Positions 35,418 through 45,518 of a stretch of 64,000 nt of DNA are shown here, in pieces (position 1 is the first letter of the stretch; each line of letters starts with the position of its first letter). The DNA lies in assembly GCA_017527435.1 (NCBI GenBank), contig JAFXQB010000012.1, positions 1 through 64,000 of the forward strand, written 5' to 3'. Source of the DNA: Salinivirgaceae bacterium. Its GTDB lineage: Bacteria; Bacteroidota; Bacteroidia; Bacteroidales; SZUA-534. The translations under genes and the position numbers were made by a program. Below the pieces are notes generated by a model. The model made no database searches. It had not been told where the DNA came from and saw nothing but the letters and a program-made list of their open reading frames with translations.

Positions 35418-36266
35418 ATGAATCAATCGGAATTCGATTCGCTGATAATGCTGCTTGACGATACTGACCCGTCGGTTTCGGCGGCAGTGCAGCAACGTTT
35501 GCGTCAAGGCGGAGTCAGCATCATTCCCAATCTCGAAAAGGAATGGCGCACCAATGACAACACCAATACAATCAAACTATTAGAGCACATTATCCACGAC
35601 ATCCGTATCGACAGCATTGCCGACGGACTGGCCAAGTGGGGCAAAGCCGGCGCCGATAATCTGCTGGCCGGTGTTGCCGTTTACAACCGGATTTTGTTCC
35701 CGAATGTGGCAATCGACACCATCAAAGCCAAAATCGACAGCATCTGCAAGCCCATTTGGACCGAGTTCAACAGCTCGCTGACGGCGCTCGAGAAGGTCCG
35801 CATCATCAATCATTTTCTGTTCAATCAGAATAAGTATACATACAGCGATGATTTTTCAACGCAGTCGCATTTCCTGAGCACATTGTTGAACACGAGCAAG
35901 GCAAACTCAAATGTTCTGGCTGTTCTGTACGCCATTGTGGCTCAACATTTGCAGTTGCCCGTCTATTGCGTTGAGTTGCCATCGGCACTCACCTTGTGCT
36001 ATGTTGACGAGATGGGTGGCGATTTTGAGCATAATGTGCTGTTTTACATTGATGTACGCAGCCGCGGCACCGCATACGGCAGCAGCGAGATAACCGACTA
36101 TCTGCGCAGCATCAACACCGATGACGATGAAAAATATTATAAACCTTGCGGCAACTTGAATACGGTTAGATATTTGCTATATTCGCTCGCTCAATGTTTC
36201 AGGAAGCTGAAAGATCCGAGAATGACTGATTGTGAGCGAGTAATTAATTCATTAACAAATAAATAA
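35418..36266 (+). CDS. SirB1-like protein (transglutaminase-core 2), probably non-catalytic
   Basis: A 282-residue cytoplasmic protein. The N-terminal half resembles HEAT-like helices (DTDPSVSAAVQQRLRQGG, IPNLEKEW). The middle matches the SirB1/transglut-core2 pattern: SHFLSTLLNTSKANSNVLAVLYAIVAQHLQLPVYCVELPS aligns with the family's FLxxVLxxRxGxPxxLxxLYxxVAxRLGLPVYGVxLP. A transglutaminase Cys and the usual GHF His are not seen; the latter position reads SALTL. It is therefore probably a binding or scaffold protein. The ATG at 35418 lies two bases after the previous stop and the next gene starts eight bases on, so the three are co-transcribed. Confidence 0.72.
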   Translation: MNQSEFDSLIMLLDDTDPSVSAAVQQRLRQGGVSIIPNLEKEWRTNDNTNTIKLLEHIIHDIRIDSIADGLAKWGKAGADNLLAGVAVYNRILFPNVAIDTIKAKIDSICKPIWTEFNSSLTALEKVRIINHFLFNQNKYTYSDDFSTQSHFLSTLLNTSKANSNVLAVLYAIVAQHLQLPVYCVELPSALTLCYVDEMGGDFEHNVLFYIDVRSRGTAYGSSEITDYLRSINTDDDEKYYKPCGNLNTVRYLLYSLAQCFRKLKDPRMTDCERVINSLTNK

Positions 36267-36274
36267 TAATTGAA

Positions 36275-37240
36275 ATGGAAGATCAGAAACAACCGATAGA
36301 AAGCGAAGAGCGCGAAATTGATTTGATTGACCTTATGGGCCGTTTTTTCTCTTGGCTCGGAAAAGCGTGTAAATCAGCACTGTTGAATATCTCATATTTT
36401 TTGATTCGTAATTTTTACTTCTATATCGCAGCCATAGTGCTTGTGGTTTTATTGACAATATTGCAGAGCAGATTCGCAGATAAATATTATTACTGTGAGA
36501 TGGTTGTTCAATCAAAGGCCATTAATGCAACTGAAGCGGTAAATCTTGTCAATAATTGGAACTATAAGATACAATTACCAGATACGCTGATTGGTGGTAT
36601 CAAAAGCATTAATGGAACATTTGTGCTCGATTATAACAGAGACGGTTTCGGTGATGATTTTGAAGTATACGACGGAAAATTCTCTCGCGATACGGTTATG
36701 GTAAATAACCGATTAAGTGATGAGTTTTGCGTGCAGGCACAAATATTCAATGCCGATAATCGAATAACGTTAGATGAGATTAAGAAGGAATTGTTCGAAT
36801 ATCTTGAAAGCGACAGTTGGGTAATCAATTGCAATAAGATTCGTCAGGAAGAGAACCGGGCTATGATTGCAAGAATTGATAAAGAGATAGCAGTGCTCGA
36901 CAGTTTGAAGGAAACGGAATATTTTAATGCGTCAGAAAGATACAAGATGGACAAAAACGGTGCGTTGATGATGGTTAGCGAGAAAGACAAGCATTTGTAT
37001 CACAATGACATTATCAAGTTGCTGGCGCAAAAGCAAGAGGTTGAGAGAAATTTCTATCCCGAACCATTCAAAATAAAACAAGATTTCAGCACGCCAATGG
37101 AATCAGTAAACAATATGTTTAACAATTTTAAACAGAATTGTATCATAGTTTTGATTATCGTAACATTGGCAGCTTTACTTTTCGATCAACGAAAGAGCAT
37201 TAGACGCCTTATTCAAAAATCAAAGAGAAAAGATGATTGA
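36275..37240 (+). CDS. Wzz-like two-helix inner-membrane protein, unknown function
   Basis: A 321-residue protein with an acidic cytoplasmic N-terminus, one membrane helix at about 48-65, a long periplasmic part (66-287) with a coiled coil (REENRAMIARIDKEIAVLDSLKE and the KLLAQKQEVERNF region), and a second helix at about 289-303 before a basic tail. This is the topology of Wzz/chain-length-determinant and related polysaccharide co-polymerases, including the FxPEPFKIKQDFSTP stretch just before the last helix. No tyrosine-kinase domain is attached. It lies in an operon with a nucleoside phosphorylase, not with the glycan cluster 6 kb away. The gene is clearly more AT-rich than the two genes before it. 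Confidence 0.65.
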   Translation: MEDQKQPIESEEREIDLIDLMGRFFSWLGKACKSALLNISYFLIRNFYFYIAAIVLVVLLTILQSRFADKYYYCEMVVQSKAINATEAVNLVNNWNYKIQLPDTLIGGIKSINGTFVLDYNRDGFGDDFEVYDGKFSRDTVMVNNRLSDEFCVQAQIFNADNRITLDEIKKELFEYLESDSWVINCNKIRQEENRAMIARIDKEIAVLDSLKETEYFNASERYKMDKNGALMMVSEKDKHLYHNDIIKLLAQKQEVERNFYPEPFKIKQDFSTPMESVNNMFNNFKQNCIIVLIIVTLAALLFDQRKSIRRLIQKSKRKDD

Positions 37241-37261
37241 TTAAAATTCCATAGATGATAT

Positions 37262-37287
37262 AAAGCCTGCGTAAGCGGGCTTTTTTT
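37262..37287 (+). terminator. Terminator of the nucleoside phosphorylase operon
   Basis: AAAGCCTGC (37262-37270), loop GTAA, GCGGGCTTT (37275-37283), one G-T pair, followed by more T residues. Confidence 0.85.
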
Positions 37288-37440
37288 GTTGTTGTATGAT
37301 GCTCTGAACGGTCAAACAACTTCGTTTACAATATATTACAAGCTATCTTGAATATTGAAAGAATCATTTGATTATACTCAAATGTGGTGGATTGAGTTGT
37401 TGTTCAAACTTAACCCATATCTAAATCAATCACTGCGTGA

Positions 37441-38421
37441 TTAGAATTCAGGACAAGGAATGGCTTTGAATTTGTGCTTGCGTTCAATCTCAAACTTGTA
37501 AGATAGGGAAATCTCGTGGGCACCACCAGTCGATGTTACCAACCGAGACAATGTGAAGTCATAGCTGTAGCCGATGTTCAAGTCCTGATAGTTGTAGCCG
37601 ATCAGTATTGATAGTGCGTCACGGCGGCTGTAGTCTTTGATGAGCGGTAGGTCGCGGTACCAAACGCCCAGCACGATTGGTGAATAGCTCCAGTAAAGTC
37701 CCACATCAACCTGGTCTGTTTGGCCCTGGTGGCGATAACTTCCGGCAATGGTTACGGTTTGGCGTTTCGTGCTAATCAGGCGTTCAAGTTTGAACAGTTT
37801 TATACCGCCGAACAGTGTGAACTTGACAGGATATTTGTATGCCAAATCGGTTATCGAAAAGTTTGGCCGCATCAGGTGATCGGCGGTGATACCAACCCAA
37901 CTGTTGCGCATGGAGAGTAGAAGAGATGCGCTTCCGTCGAAGGCATAACGTTTGAATATCTCTTCGGGCAGAATGGGTTGAATGTCGGAATCGGAATAGA
38001 GTTGGCTGGCAAAGACAAGTTTCTCACGGTCGAGTGCGTGTTGTGTGTAGTAGAATCCCAATCCTGGACGCAGGTATGTGCGTCGGTTGATTCGGACATT
38101 GTATGAGTAGAGCAGGCCGATGTAAGTGTTGCTGTAGTTGGCCGAGCCTGCCACATCGCGCAAAGCTATGATTCCAAGGCCGCTGTTTATTTTGTCCAGG
38201 TTCGCATCAGCAGCCACGTTTATAGTTGTCAGCAGACCGGGCATCTTTGGCCATTGGTCGCGGTAGACGGCGCTGACGCGGTATCCTGATATGGCTCCGG
38301 CAAACGATGGCGCCTGATACAATGGGTTTGAATAGAATTGCGTGAATTGCGGGTCTTGAGCCTGAGTCCTTAATCCCGCCATCAAAAATATTGTCGATAT
38401 TATTAAACCTAATCTTCTCAT
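37441..38421 (-). CDS. PorP/SprF-family type IX secretion outer-membrane protein
   Basis: Outer-membrane barrel of 326 residues of the PorP/SprF family, which holds T9SS type B cargo at the cell surface. A signal peptide (about 1-22, ending RTQAQ) is followed by the highly conserved mature start DPQFTQFYSNPLYQAPSFAGA and YRVSAVYRDQWPKMPG. Later family blocks include LNIGYSYDFTLSRL and HEISLSYKF. The gene begins five bases after the stop codon of the giant type B cargo gene, the usual cargo-partner arrangement known for SprB/SprF. It ends the minus-strand operon. Confidence 0.93.
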   Translation of the reverse strand: MRRLGLIISTIFLMAGLRTQAQDPQFTQFYSNPLYQAPSFAGAISGYRVSAVYRDQWPKMPGLLTTINVAADANLDKINSGLGIIALRDVAGSANYSNTYIGLLYSYNVRINRRTYLRPGLGFYYTQHALDREKLVFASQLYSDSDIQPILPEEIFKRYAFDGSASLLLSMRNSWVGITADHLMRPNFSITDLAYKYPVKFTLFGGIKLFKLERLISTKRQTVTIAGSYRHQGQTDQVDVGLYWSYSPIVLGVWYRDLPLIKDYSRRDALSILIGYNYQDLNIGYSYDFTLSRLVTSTGGAHEISLSYKFEIERKHKFKAIPCPEF

Positions 38422-38426
38422 TTTCT

Positions 38427-41400
38427 TTATCTGCGGATAAGGGTTACGTCTCCGGCTATTTTAAAGGGTACATTATTCTCAAATTTTCCTTTCGCTTTCC
38501 AGAAGTAAACATCCTGGCCCAATTTGGCGCCGTTGTTGGCATACCGGCCGTTCCAGCCAACGTTCACATCAGTTGAGTGGAAGAGTTGCTCGCCCCAGCG
38601 GTTGAATATCCAAAGGTCGTACTCTTTCACACCATGCCAGATGGGGTGGAACACGTTGTCAACGTCGTCGGGGGTGGGGTAGGTTCCGTCTTCGGGACTC
38701 TCGTCCGACGGAATGAACGCATTCGGGTACTTGATATAGCCGGCGCCGCTTACTTCAACGTCCTGGTATTTGATTATCGAGTCGGTGCACATTTGCGAGC
38801 TGAATGCTATCAACTTAACATCGTAGAACCCTTCTTTGGTGTACTGGTGATAAGGGTTAAGGTCTGTCGAATATTCGCCGTCACCAAAGTCCCAGATGTA
38901 GGTGTTGCCGTTGCGTGTTGAGTTGAAGAACTGCACGGGCTGGTCGGGCAGCATCACATATTTCGGCGATGTGGTGAATTCGGGTTCGGGAAGCTCGTAC
39001 ACAGTTATAATCTCGTAGTCATAGTGCGATCCGCCGTCGCCTTCCGCCGACAGTTTCACATTGTAGATACCGGGTTCGCTGAATTCATGAATCGGCTCTG
39101 GTTCTGTCGATGTTGTGCCGTCTTCGAAGTTCCACTCGAAGGTGTTGCAGTATTCCTGGTTAATTCTGAACTGAACGGTGAGCGGAACGCAACCTGATGG
39201 TTTCTGGTTCAGAATCTCGATTCGCGGATATGGCGGCAGAATGATGACATCGTGAGTCATAGTGTTTTCACAGTGCTCGGTCTCAACGTGCAGAGTGACG
39301 TGGAAAATGTTGTCATCTTTGTTTGCGCCCCATTTCCCATATTTATACATAAAGTATTTCTCATCAGTTCTCAGTGTATTGCCGTCGCCAAAATCCCATT
39401 GGTATGTCCACGGACCGTCTTGTGTGTAATTCTCAAAGTAAACCGTGTCGTCAGGGTATCGTTGCGATGGCGTATGCGGTACAAAATCAACATTCGGGTT
39501 GATGTAGACCGTTACGTTCTTTTTAATCGTGTCGGTGCATTGGTATTTCGACGAACCTATGTAGGTTATTGTCAGCACTTGATCGTTGTCGGTGGTGTTG
39601 TAGTAGGTGAATGTCGGTTCGTCGGCTACGGATGAACTGCCTTCGCCAAAGTCGAACAAGTGGTTGGTTGTGGTTTTTGTTGACAAGTTCTTAACCTTGA
39701 TGGTATGTGGGCTACACCCTGCGGTGTCGAATTCAAAATCTACAATCACATTCGGGAAGGTGATCATTGGATTCACCATGGTGTCGCGGCAGCCCATATC
39801 TGACTCAACCATAAGCTCGACATTGAATGTTATCGGTTCTTCGGTGTCATTTGAATATTCCACCTTTTGGTTGTCCTTGCTTGTTGTGCTGGTCGTTTGT
39901 CCGTTGTCGTAGTCCCAGTTGTAGGTCAGGTTCGTACCGATTGATGTGTTCATGAATTCCGCTTCAAACGGCGGGCAGGCGCGGTCAATCAGCGGAATGA
40001 ACCGTGCCAGTGGTTTGGCAAACACTTCAATCTCTTTTGTAATCTCGTCGGTACAGTTGTATTCAGTTGTGGTTTTGAGATTTACAGTGTATTTCTTGCT
40101 GTTTTCGTAGTCGTAGTTGTGGAATATCTTACTGAATGGCGGTTTCTCAACGATGGTTGAACCATCGCTGAATGTCCAGAAATACTGCGTTTTAGCATCT
40201 ACAACCGATTTGTCTTCAAATTCAACTGTCAGCGGCTCGCAACCAGTGAAGTTGCCGTCAAAGTCGGGCACAGAGCGTGGATAAACTACAATGGTCTGTG
40301 CTGTGTCGTGGTAGCAACCACGGTCGTTGGTAACCTTTAGATATATTGTATAATTCTTGTTATCAAGCGGATAAGTGTTGTCATCATTGGCGTAGACACG
40401 GCTTCTTGGCTGGCGGTCGGCAGATGTTGTGCCATCGCCAAAATCCCAATACCAGGTGCCGGCATTTGTCAGTTTCGATGAGTCGGTTATTGTTACATCA
40501 AACGGTGTGCAGCCGCCCAAAACAACAGCTGCTTCCGTACCGTTAGAGTTTTCAACGGTCTCGTTGATGCCGAATTTTGCCTGAACATATGAGTAGGTTG
40601 TAATGGGTTGGTTCACGGTTTTCACGCAGCCCGTTGCCGTCTGTGTGGTTGTCAGAACCACGTTGTATGTCTGGTCGGTCAGTTTGAAATGACGGAACAG
40701 GTGTTTCGGACTTGTCTCAGCCGACGATTGGCTGTCGCCGAAATCCCAAAGGTAGTCTGCCAAACCGGTTGTCTGGTTGGTGAATTGAACTGTCAGCGGG
40801 TTACAACCTTCGGTAACATCTTGAGTGAAAGCAGGTTTCAACTGCGGATAAACTTCAATTGGTTTTGTAATGTTATCGGTGCACCCTGTGCTCAAATCTG
40901 TCGATACAAGTTTGATATTGTATGTTTTAACCGAATTGAGTGCATCATTGTCAAATGTATGTTTGAACGATTGCTTATCAGTATATGTCTCGGCGGCGGT
41001 ACCATCGCCAAAGTCCCAAACAAACTGCGTTCCGTTGAGTGCGGCCACCGGATAGCTGAATGTGACAGGGTATGGTGTGCAGACGGCATCTTTCTCGTAG
41101 GTGAAGTCGGCAACCACGTGCGGGTATGCGTTAACCTGCTTGTTAATATCTGATTTACAATTATTCGCGTCGGTAACGGTGAGTTTTACATTGTAGGTGC
41201 GTGTCGATGCCGCAACATTGTCGAATGTGTGCGTATGTGTTGCACCATTTTCAGTCGATTGCAGATTGTCGTGGTCATATTCCCACTGGTAGGTCAGACC
41301 GTAACCTTTCGAGCTGTTTGTGAATGTTGTTGTGAGCGGTGAGCAGCCTTGAGCGTTTGTGGTGGGCTCAAAGGCGGCAATCACCTTGGGGTAGATGTCG

Positions 41401-44400
41401 ATGGTCTTTGTGGCAACATCAAAGCACGACTCATTGTTCGAGTTGATGGCCTTCAGCTTAATTGTGTATGTCGATATGCCATTGCCATCGGCGCTGTTGT
41501 TTACGTAGTTGTGGTTGAAATTGGTTTTGTCGGTTTTTGTCTCATCGGCGGCAAAGTTGTTGCCATCATAGTCAAAATCCCATTCAAACTTGTTGGCGCT
41601 CAGTGAACTGTTCACCATGGTGGCAACCACATTGTCTTGTGCAGAATAGCACTCGGTGGCTTTCACATAGCTGAAAGCTGCTCTAACTTTTGGATATATG
41701 CCAATTGAAGTGCGGGCAGTGTCGGCACATCCGTTGGCCGATGCGACAAGCGAAGCCGTAAAGGTTTTTGCATTGATGTCGTCTTCGCCCGAATTATTGC
41801 GATAGCGGTGTTTGATTTTGTCGGTGTTGTCGGTGCGGGTCGATGTGCCGTCGCCGAATGTCCACCAATAATCGGTTGGCGGGGCAAAACCATGGCTTCC
41901 GGCAAATACCGAGCCGTTAGTGAATGTCACTTCGGTGCTGTCGCACATGGTGACTTTGTCGGCGCTTATTGCGGCTGTAATTTTAGGTTTGATTGTTATT
42001 TCACGCTCATAGAATTCTGAACATAATTTGTTTCCATTCTGAACGTCAGTGTATTCGTCAATGAGTTTGATTTTAATTGTTTGTATTTCGCCTGTCAGAT
42101 TCACGAATTCCAGTGTGGCTTCATCATTTTGAATCGCATTCCCAAGTGTTGTGTTGTTGTATGAACCTGTCGGGTCGGTTATTTCCCATTTCAGCCCGGC
42201 TTTGTAGGCATGGGCAGGGGTGTTGTTCTTCAGTTTCACAGTCAATGGTGAGCAACCCGCAGCATCGTAGTCGAGTGTGAATTTCGGATTCAAATATGGC
42301 ATGACGGCCAATGTCGCTTTGGAAGCTGAATCGCGGCAGCCCCACTGGCTTTCACCGGCAAGTGCGGTTGTGTAGTTCTGGATATTGGGTTGGGTGTGCG
42401 AATAGGTATGAGCGATAGGCCCTTTGCCCTTCTCGCTTGTACCATCGCCCATGTACCATGTGAACTGAGTCTTGTCCGTTTGGTCGGACGACAGGTTGGT
42501 GAATGTTGCTATCATTGGGTTGCAGTCGCGCATAGGCGTCACAGTGTAGTCAACTGTGAATTTTGGATAAATTACCAGAGAATCACGCAGTTGCACGTCT
42601 TCGCAATTCTTGCCCACATCGCTTGTTCTGATGGCTTTCAAGCCTATACCCCTTAAAATCTTTGGCGCGGTTCCGTTGTTTTCATATGTCAAAGTAAAAT
42701 CAGTGGTCGATTGAGTCGCGCCGGTTGGTGCATTCGGTCTTGTGGCATCGGTTGCTTCGCTAGCGTAGTGAGTCCAAGTATAATGCATTCGGCTTGCTTC
42801 GCCTATCGAGTTGTTTTTGAATGTGGTAGTCAGTGGTGAGCACGCAGAACTCTTGTCTATAACATACTGTGCCTTCACGTAGCCGTTCACAACAACATCA
42901 AGAGAGTCCCAACTCTCGCAGCCATGACCTGGCGTTTCGTCCACAATCCTTATTTTAATGCGGTAAGTGGTGTCTTTGACGCTTTTATTTATATAGGTGT
43001 GGCTGACTTCGTAGTTATATCCTGTTGTTGGGGTAGGGTTGTTTAATGAAATGTCCACGTCGGGTGTAAGATACGGGTTGTTTCCGCCGTCACCAAAGAA
43101 TACATTGATTCTTGTAAACGGACCTTTCAGCAGACTCTTGAAGTTAACAGTCAGCGGTTGGCATCTGTCAACAGGTTGCACCTTTGAGTCGTTGTCTTTA
43201 AATTTGAGTTCAGCTTCCACATTCGGGCAGACAATAAAACTCTTGGTTGCTGTCGATGGGCAGTTGTACTCAATCGACGATTCGAGAGTAACTGTGTAAT
43301 TAACGTCATGGGCCGTGTTGTTTACCAAGAACAGAGCGTTGCTGCTCTTGTCACCATTGACAACTTCTATAGTGCCATCGCTGTTGTTTGTCAATGTGTC
43401 GTTGCCGAAGTCATGCCCTTTTTTCACTATAGTGTTGGTGCCGTCATTTATTCGCCAAACATAGTTTACTAGTTTGCCTTTTTCGTCGGTTTGGTTGGTC
43501 AGAACCACTTGCGACGGACTGCACGGTGATGCTTGGTCTTTAATACATTCCGCCGTAATTTTCGGGTAGCCTAATGCCCAGACGTTGATTGTTGTGTCAA
43601 CATTCAAACCTAAATAGCAACGGCGCCAAATTTGAACCTTGTATCGGTTGAATCCTTCAATAGGCTTGACCTTGGGTTCGCGTTGGCTTTTCATTTGTTC
43701 CGATGTCATTGTGTTGGTCGAAATAAATGTATCGTCAGTGCCATTGTCGATGGTTACTCCGTCGGGTGGAATGAAACTCCATTGATATTTCCAACCGCCA
43801 GTCGATGAAAGAGTTACGGTGTCGCCTACGCAGAAACGGTCGTATTCAGAATTAAAGTCATCACCTGCCACAACGGCCTTACCCATATTGTTTGAGAAGT
43901 CAGAGAAGTATCCGTAGCGGCAACCAGATGTTGAACCTCCATTTATAATAGCTAAATGGAATAATCCTGTCGAGTTGCTAACTTTTACAACACTGCCAGT
44001 GTTTACTGAAGGAATAGAAACACCATTGCCAGAATTTGTGGATGAAAATTTAACATGTTCACGAACTAAATAGCACCATCCAGTATTTGGTATATCTTTA
44101 AACCATTCTGACGGTATATTGTAGTTTGAACCATTTACATTTATTGTAAAATCTCCTTTGTGTGCAACTTTGCACATTATGTTCAAGTAAAAATCTTCGC
44201 TTGTTGATCGGCAAACTGAAACATCGGTAGAACCAGTACAACCATTAATTGTTGGAAGAATTGCGCTTCCCACTTCGCAACCAAATCCAGCTATATGCAT
44301 AACAATTATAGGATTGTCGGCAGATATATGTAGAGCATTGTAATTCTTTTTATCGAGTACGTTTACCAATTGATTGTTGAGTCTTATGTGCCTTATTTCT

Positions 44401-45479
44401 CCGCGTTTTGTTAGTGTAATAGGGCTAATGTTGTCATTGTTGTCTGTCGAAAAACTCACATTTGTTGTTCCGTCTTTTACAGCCATTATATAAACGAATT
44501 CTGCTTTCTTTTTTCCTGATGGTAAAGATTCGCCGATTTGTCCACGCATTACAATGTATTCGGTCCCAGCTAATTTCGTCGGCACTAATTGATCTCCAAT
44601 CACATCGTAACAAGTGTATTCATTTGTAAGGGATGGTTGTTGAAGATATAGAGAGTCATCTTTCCATTGTACAGCAATATAACCGTTAGCAGTGATTATA
44701 GTTCCGCCCAAATGTTTACTTGCATCTTGTGATTTTGCTTGAAGCGAGAGTGTTTGTCCTTTTTTTAGTTTGAATGAGCCTTTATTGCTTGTTCCGTGTG
44801 GCCATAGAGAAACCAAGTCACTTCCTTTGTCTGTTAGAGTTATGGTTACGGTTACATCTTCAATAGCAACGATGTCGATGGAATTCCAAGCGTTAGGCGA
44901 GTTTTGTGAGTTACCACCAAAAGGAAAGTTTTTGAAGTCATTTTGTGATGGAACAATAAACTCTTTACCAAATGCATTTTTACCCTTCAACGCCCAAATG
45001 TCATCGTTGTTTATTACTCCGCGTTCAAGGTATGCGGTGATTAGTTCGTTTGATGTTATATGTATGCCTTTGTCTTTAATTTGACAACTCTCCCCATATA
45101 GTCCACTCTCCAATATGTTGCTCTCTTGATTGTTATCTTTCATGAAATCACCAGCGTAAATGGCATCGGCAGGAGGCGTTTTCCCTTTATAATTATATAT
45201 TGTTGTGGCTTCGGCTTTTGTGCTGAACATAATGATTTTAGATGTTCCTGCAGGCACGTTAACGGTTATTGGAATAAAAGCGCTTTGTCGAGGCATATCA
45301 ATATGCACAGTGGCATTGTTCTCAAAGGCAGTAATGACAAGTTTTGGTACATCCTTCTCGTGTTGGCTGGAAAGTTGCGGTATGCAAAACCAGAATTCCT
45401 TGTCGGTTTGGGCATTGGCTACAAAAGCCGACACAAAAAATATTATGCTTATTATTAGATATTTAACAGCCTTTTTCAT
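38427..45479 (-). CDS. Giant PKD-repeat surface protein with T9SS type B (gliding-motility CHU_C) sorting domain
   Basis: Secreted or surface-anchored adhesin-like protein of 2350 residues. A signal peptide (about 1-24, ending FVANAQ) precedes an N-terminal region of about 400 residues (TDKEFWFCIPQLSSQHE, GIHITSNELITAYLERG, KNAFGKEFIVPSQ) that resembles IgGFc-binding-type domains. Some thirteen to sixteen PKD-like repeats follow, each marked by forms of WDFGDG (such as FVWDFGDGTAAETY, WYWDFGDGTTSADR, YIWDFGDGEYSTD) about 85-100 residues apart. The last 90 residues (GVKEYDLWIFNRWGEQLFHS, WNGRYANNGAKLGQDVYFW, GDVTLIRR) are the type B sorting domain. The ATG at 45479 begins the signal peptide; an earlier Met at 45503 is possible. 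The PorP/SprF gene follows in the same operon. Confidence 0.93.
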   Translation of the reverse strand: MKKAVKYLIISIIFFVSAFVANAQTDKEFWFCIPQLSSQHEKDVPKLVITAFENNATVHIDMPRQSAFIPITVNVPAGTSKIIMFSTKAEATTIYNYKGKTPPADAIYAGDFMKDNNQESNILESGLYGESCQIKDKGIHITSNELITAYLERGVINNDDIWALKGKNAFGKEFIVPSQNDFKNFPFGGNSQNSPNAWNSIDIVAIEDVTVTITLTDKGSDLVSLWPHGTSNKGSFKLKKGQTLSLQAKSQDASKHLGGTIITANGYIAVQWKDDSLYLQQPSLTNEYTCYDVIGDQLVPTKLAGTEYIVMRGQIGESLPSGKKKAEFVYIMAVKDGTTNVSFSTDNNDNISPITLTKRGEIRHIRLNNQLVNVLDKKNYNALHISADNPIIVMHIAGFGCEVGSAILPTINGCTGSTDVSVCRSTSEDFYLNIMCKVAHKGDFTINVNGSNYNIPSEWFKDIPNTGWCYLVREHVKFSSTNSGNGVSIPSVNTGSVVKVSNSTGLFHLAIINGGSTSGCRYGYFSDFSNNMGKAVVAGDDFNSEYDRFCVGDTVTLSSTGGWKYQWSFIPPDGVTIDNGTDDTFISTNTMTSEQMKSQREPKVKPIEGFNRYKVQIWRRCYLGLNVDTTINVWALGYPKITAECIKDQASPCSPSQVVLTNQTDEKGKLVNYVWRINDGTNTIVKKGHDFGNDTLTNNSDGTIEVVNGDKSSNALFLVNNTAHDVNYTVTLESSIEYNCPSTATKSFIVCPNVEAELKFKDNDSKVQPVDRCQPLTVNFKSLLKGPFTRINVFFGDGGNNPYLTPDVDISLNNPTPTTGYNYEVSHTYINKSVKDTTYRIKIRIVDETPGHGCESWDSLDVVVNGYVKAQYVIDKSSACSPLTTTFKNNSIGEASRMHYTWTHYASEATDATRPNAPTGATQSTTDFTLTYENNGTAPKILRGIGLKAIRTSDVGKNCEDVQLRDSLVIYPKFTVDYTVTPMRDCNPMIATFTNLSSDQTDKTQFTWYMGDGTSEKGKGPIAHTYSHTQPNIQNYTTALAGESQWGCRDSASKATLAVMPYLNPKFTLDYDAAGCSPLTVKLKNNTPAHAYKAGLKWEITDPTGSYNNTTLGNAIQNDEATLEFVNLTGEIQTIKIKLIDEYTDVQNGNKLCSEFYEREITIKPKITAAISADKVTMCDSTEVTFTNGSVFAGSHGFAPPTDYWWTFGDGTSTRTDNTDKIKHRYRNNSGEDDINAKTFTASLVASANGCADTARTSIGIYPKVRAAFSYVKATECYSAQDNVVATMVNSSLSANKFEWDFDYDGNNFAADETKTDKTNFNHNYVNNSADGNGISTYTIKLKAINSNNESCFDVATKTIDIYPKVIAAFEPTTNAQGCSPLTTTFTNSSKGYGLTYQWEYDHDNLQSTENGATHTHTFDNVAASTRTYNVKLTVTDANNCKSDINKQVNAYPHVVADFTYEKDAVCTPYPVTFSYPVAALNGTQFVWDFGDGTAAETYTDKQSFKHTFDNDALNSVKTYNIKLVSTDLSTGCTDNITKPIEVYPQLKPAFTQDVTEGCNPLTVQFTNQTTGLADYLWDFGDSQSSAETSPKHLFRHFKLTDQTYNVVLTTTQTATGCVKTVNQPITTYSYVQAKFGINETVENSNGTEAAVVLGGCTPFDVTITDSSKLTNAGTWYWDFGDGTTSADRQPRSRVYANDDNTYPLDNKNYTIYLKVTNDRGCYHDTAQTIVVYPRSVPDFDGNFTGCEPLTVEFEDKSVVDAKTQYFWTFSDGSTIVEKPPFSKIFHNYDYENSKKYTVNLKTTTEYNCTDEITKEIEVFAKPLARFIPLIDRACPPFEAEFMNTSIGTNLTYNWDYDNGQTTSTTSKDNQKVEYSNDTEEPITFNVELMVESDMGCRDTMVNPMITFPNVIVDFEFDTAGCSPHTIKVKNLSTKTTTNHLFDFGEGSSSVADEPTFTYYNTTDNDQVLTITYIGSSKYQCTDTIKKNVTVYINPNVDFVPHTPSQRYPDDTVYFENYTQDGPWTYQWDFGDGNTLRTDEKYFMYKYGKWGANKDDNIFHVTLHVETEHCENTMTHDVIILPPYPRIEILNQKPSGCVPLTVQFRINQEYCNTFEWNFEDGTTSTEPEPIHEFSEPGIYNVKLSAEGDGGSHYDYEIITVYELPEPEFTTSPKYVMLPDQPVQFFNSTRNGNTYIWDFGDGEYSTDLNPYHQYTKEGFYDVKLIAFSSQMCTDSIIKYQDVEVSGAGYIKYPNAFIPSDESPEDGTYPTPDDVDNVFHPIWHGVKEYDLWIFNRWGEQLFHSTDVNVGWNGRYANNGAKLGQDVYFWKAKGKFENNVPFKIAGDVTLIRR

Positions 45480-45518
45480 AATCGGTGTGTTTTTTAAAGA
45501 CACTTAATTTCCAATCAA

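Noticed and set aside
38427..45479. CRISPR-like or insertion-type repeats in the giant gene
   Set aside because: The repetition is at protein level (PKD domains) with diverged DNA, about 250-300 bp apart, inside one long reading frame.
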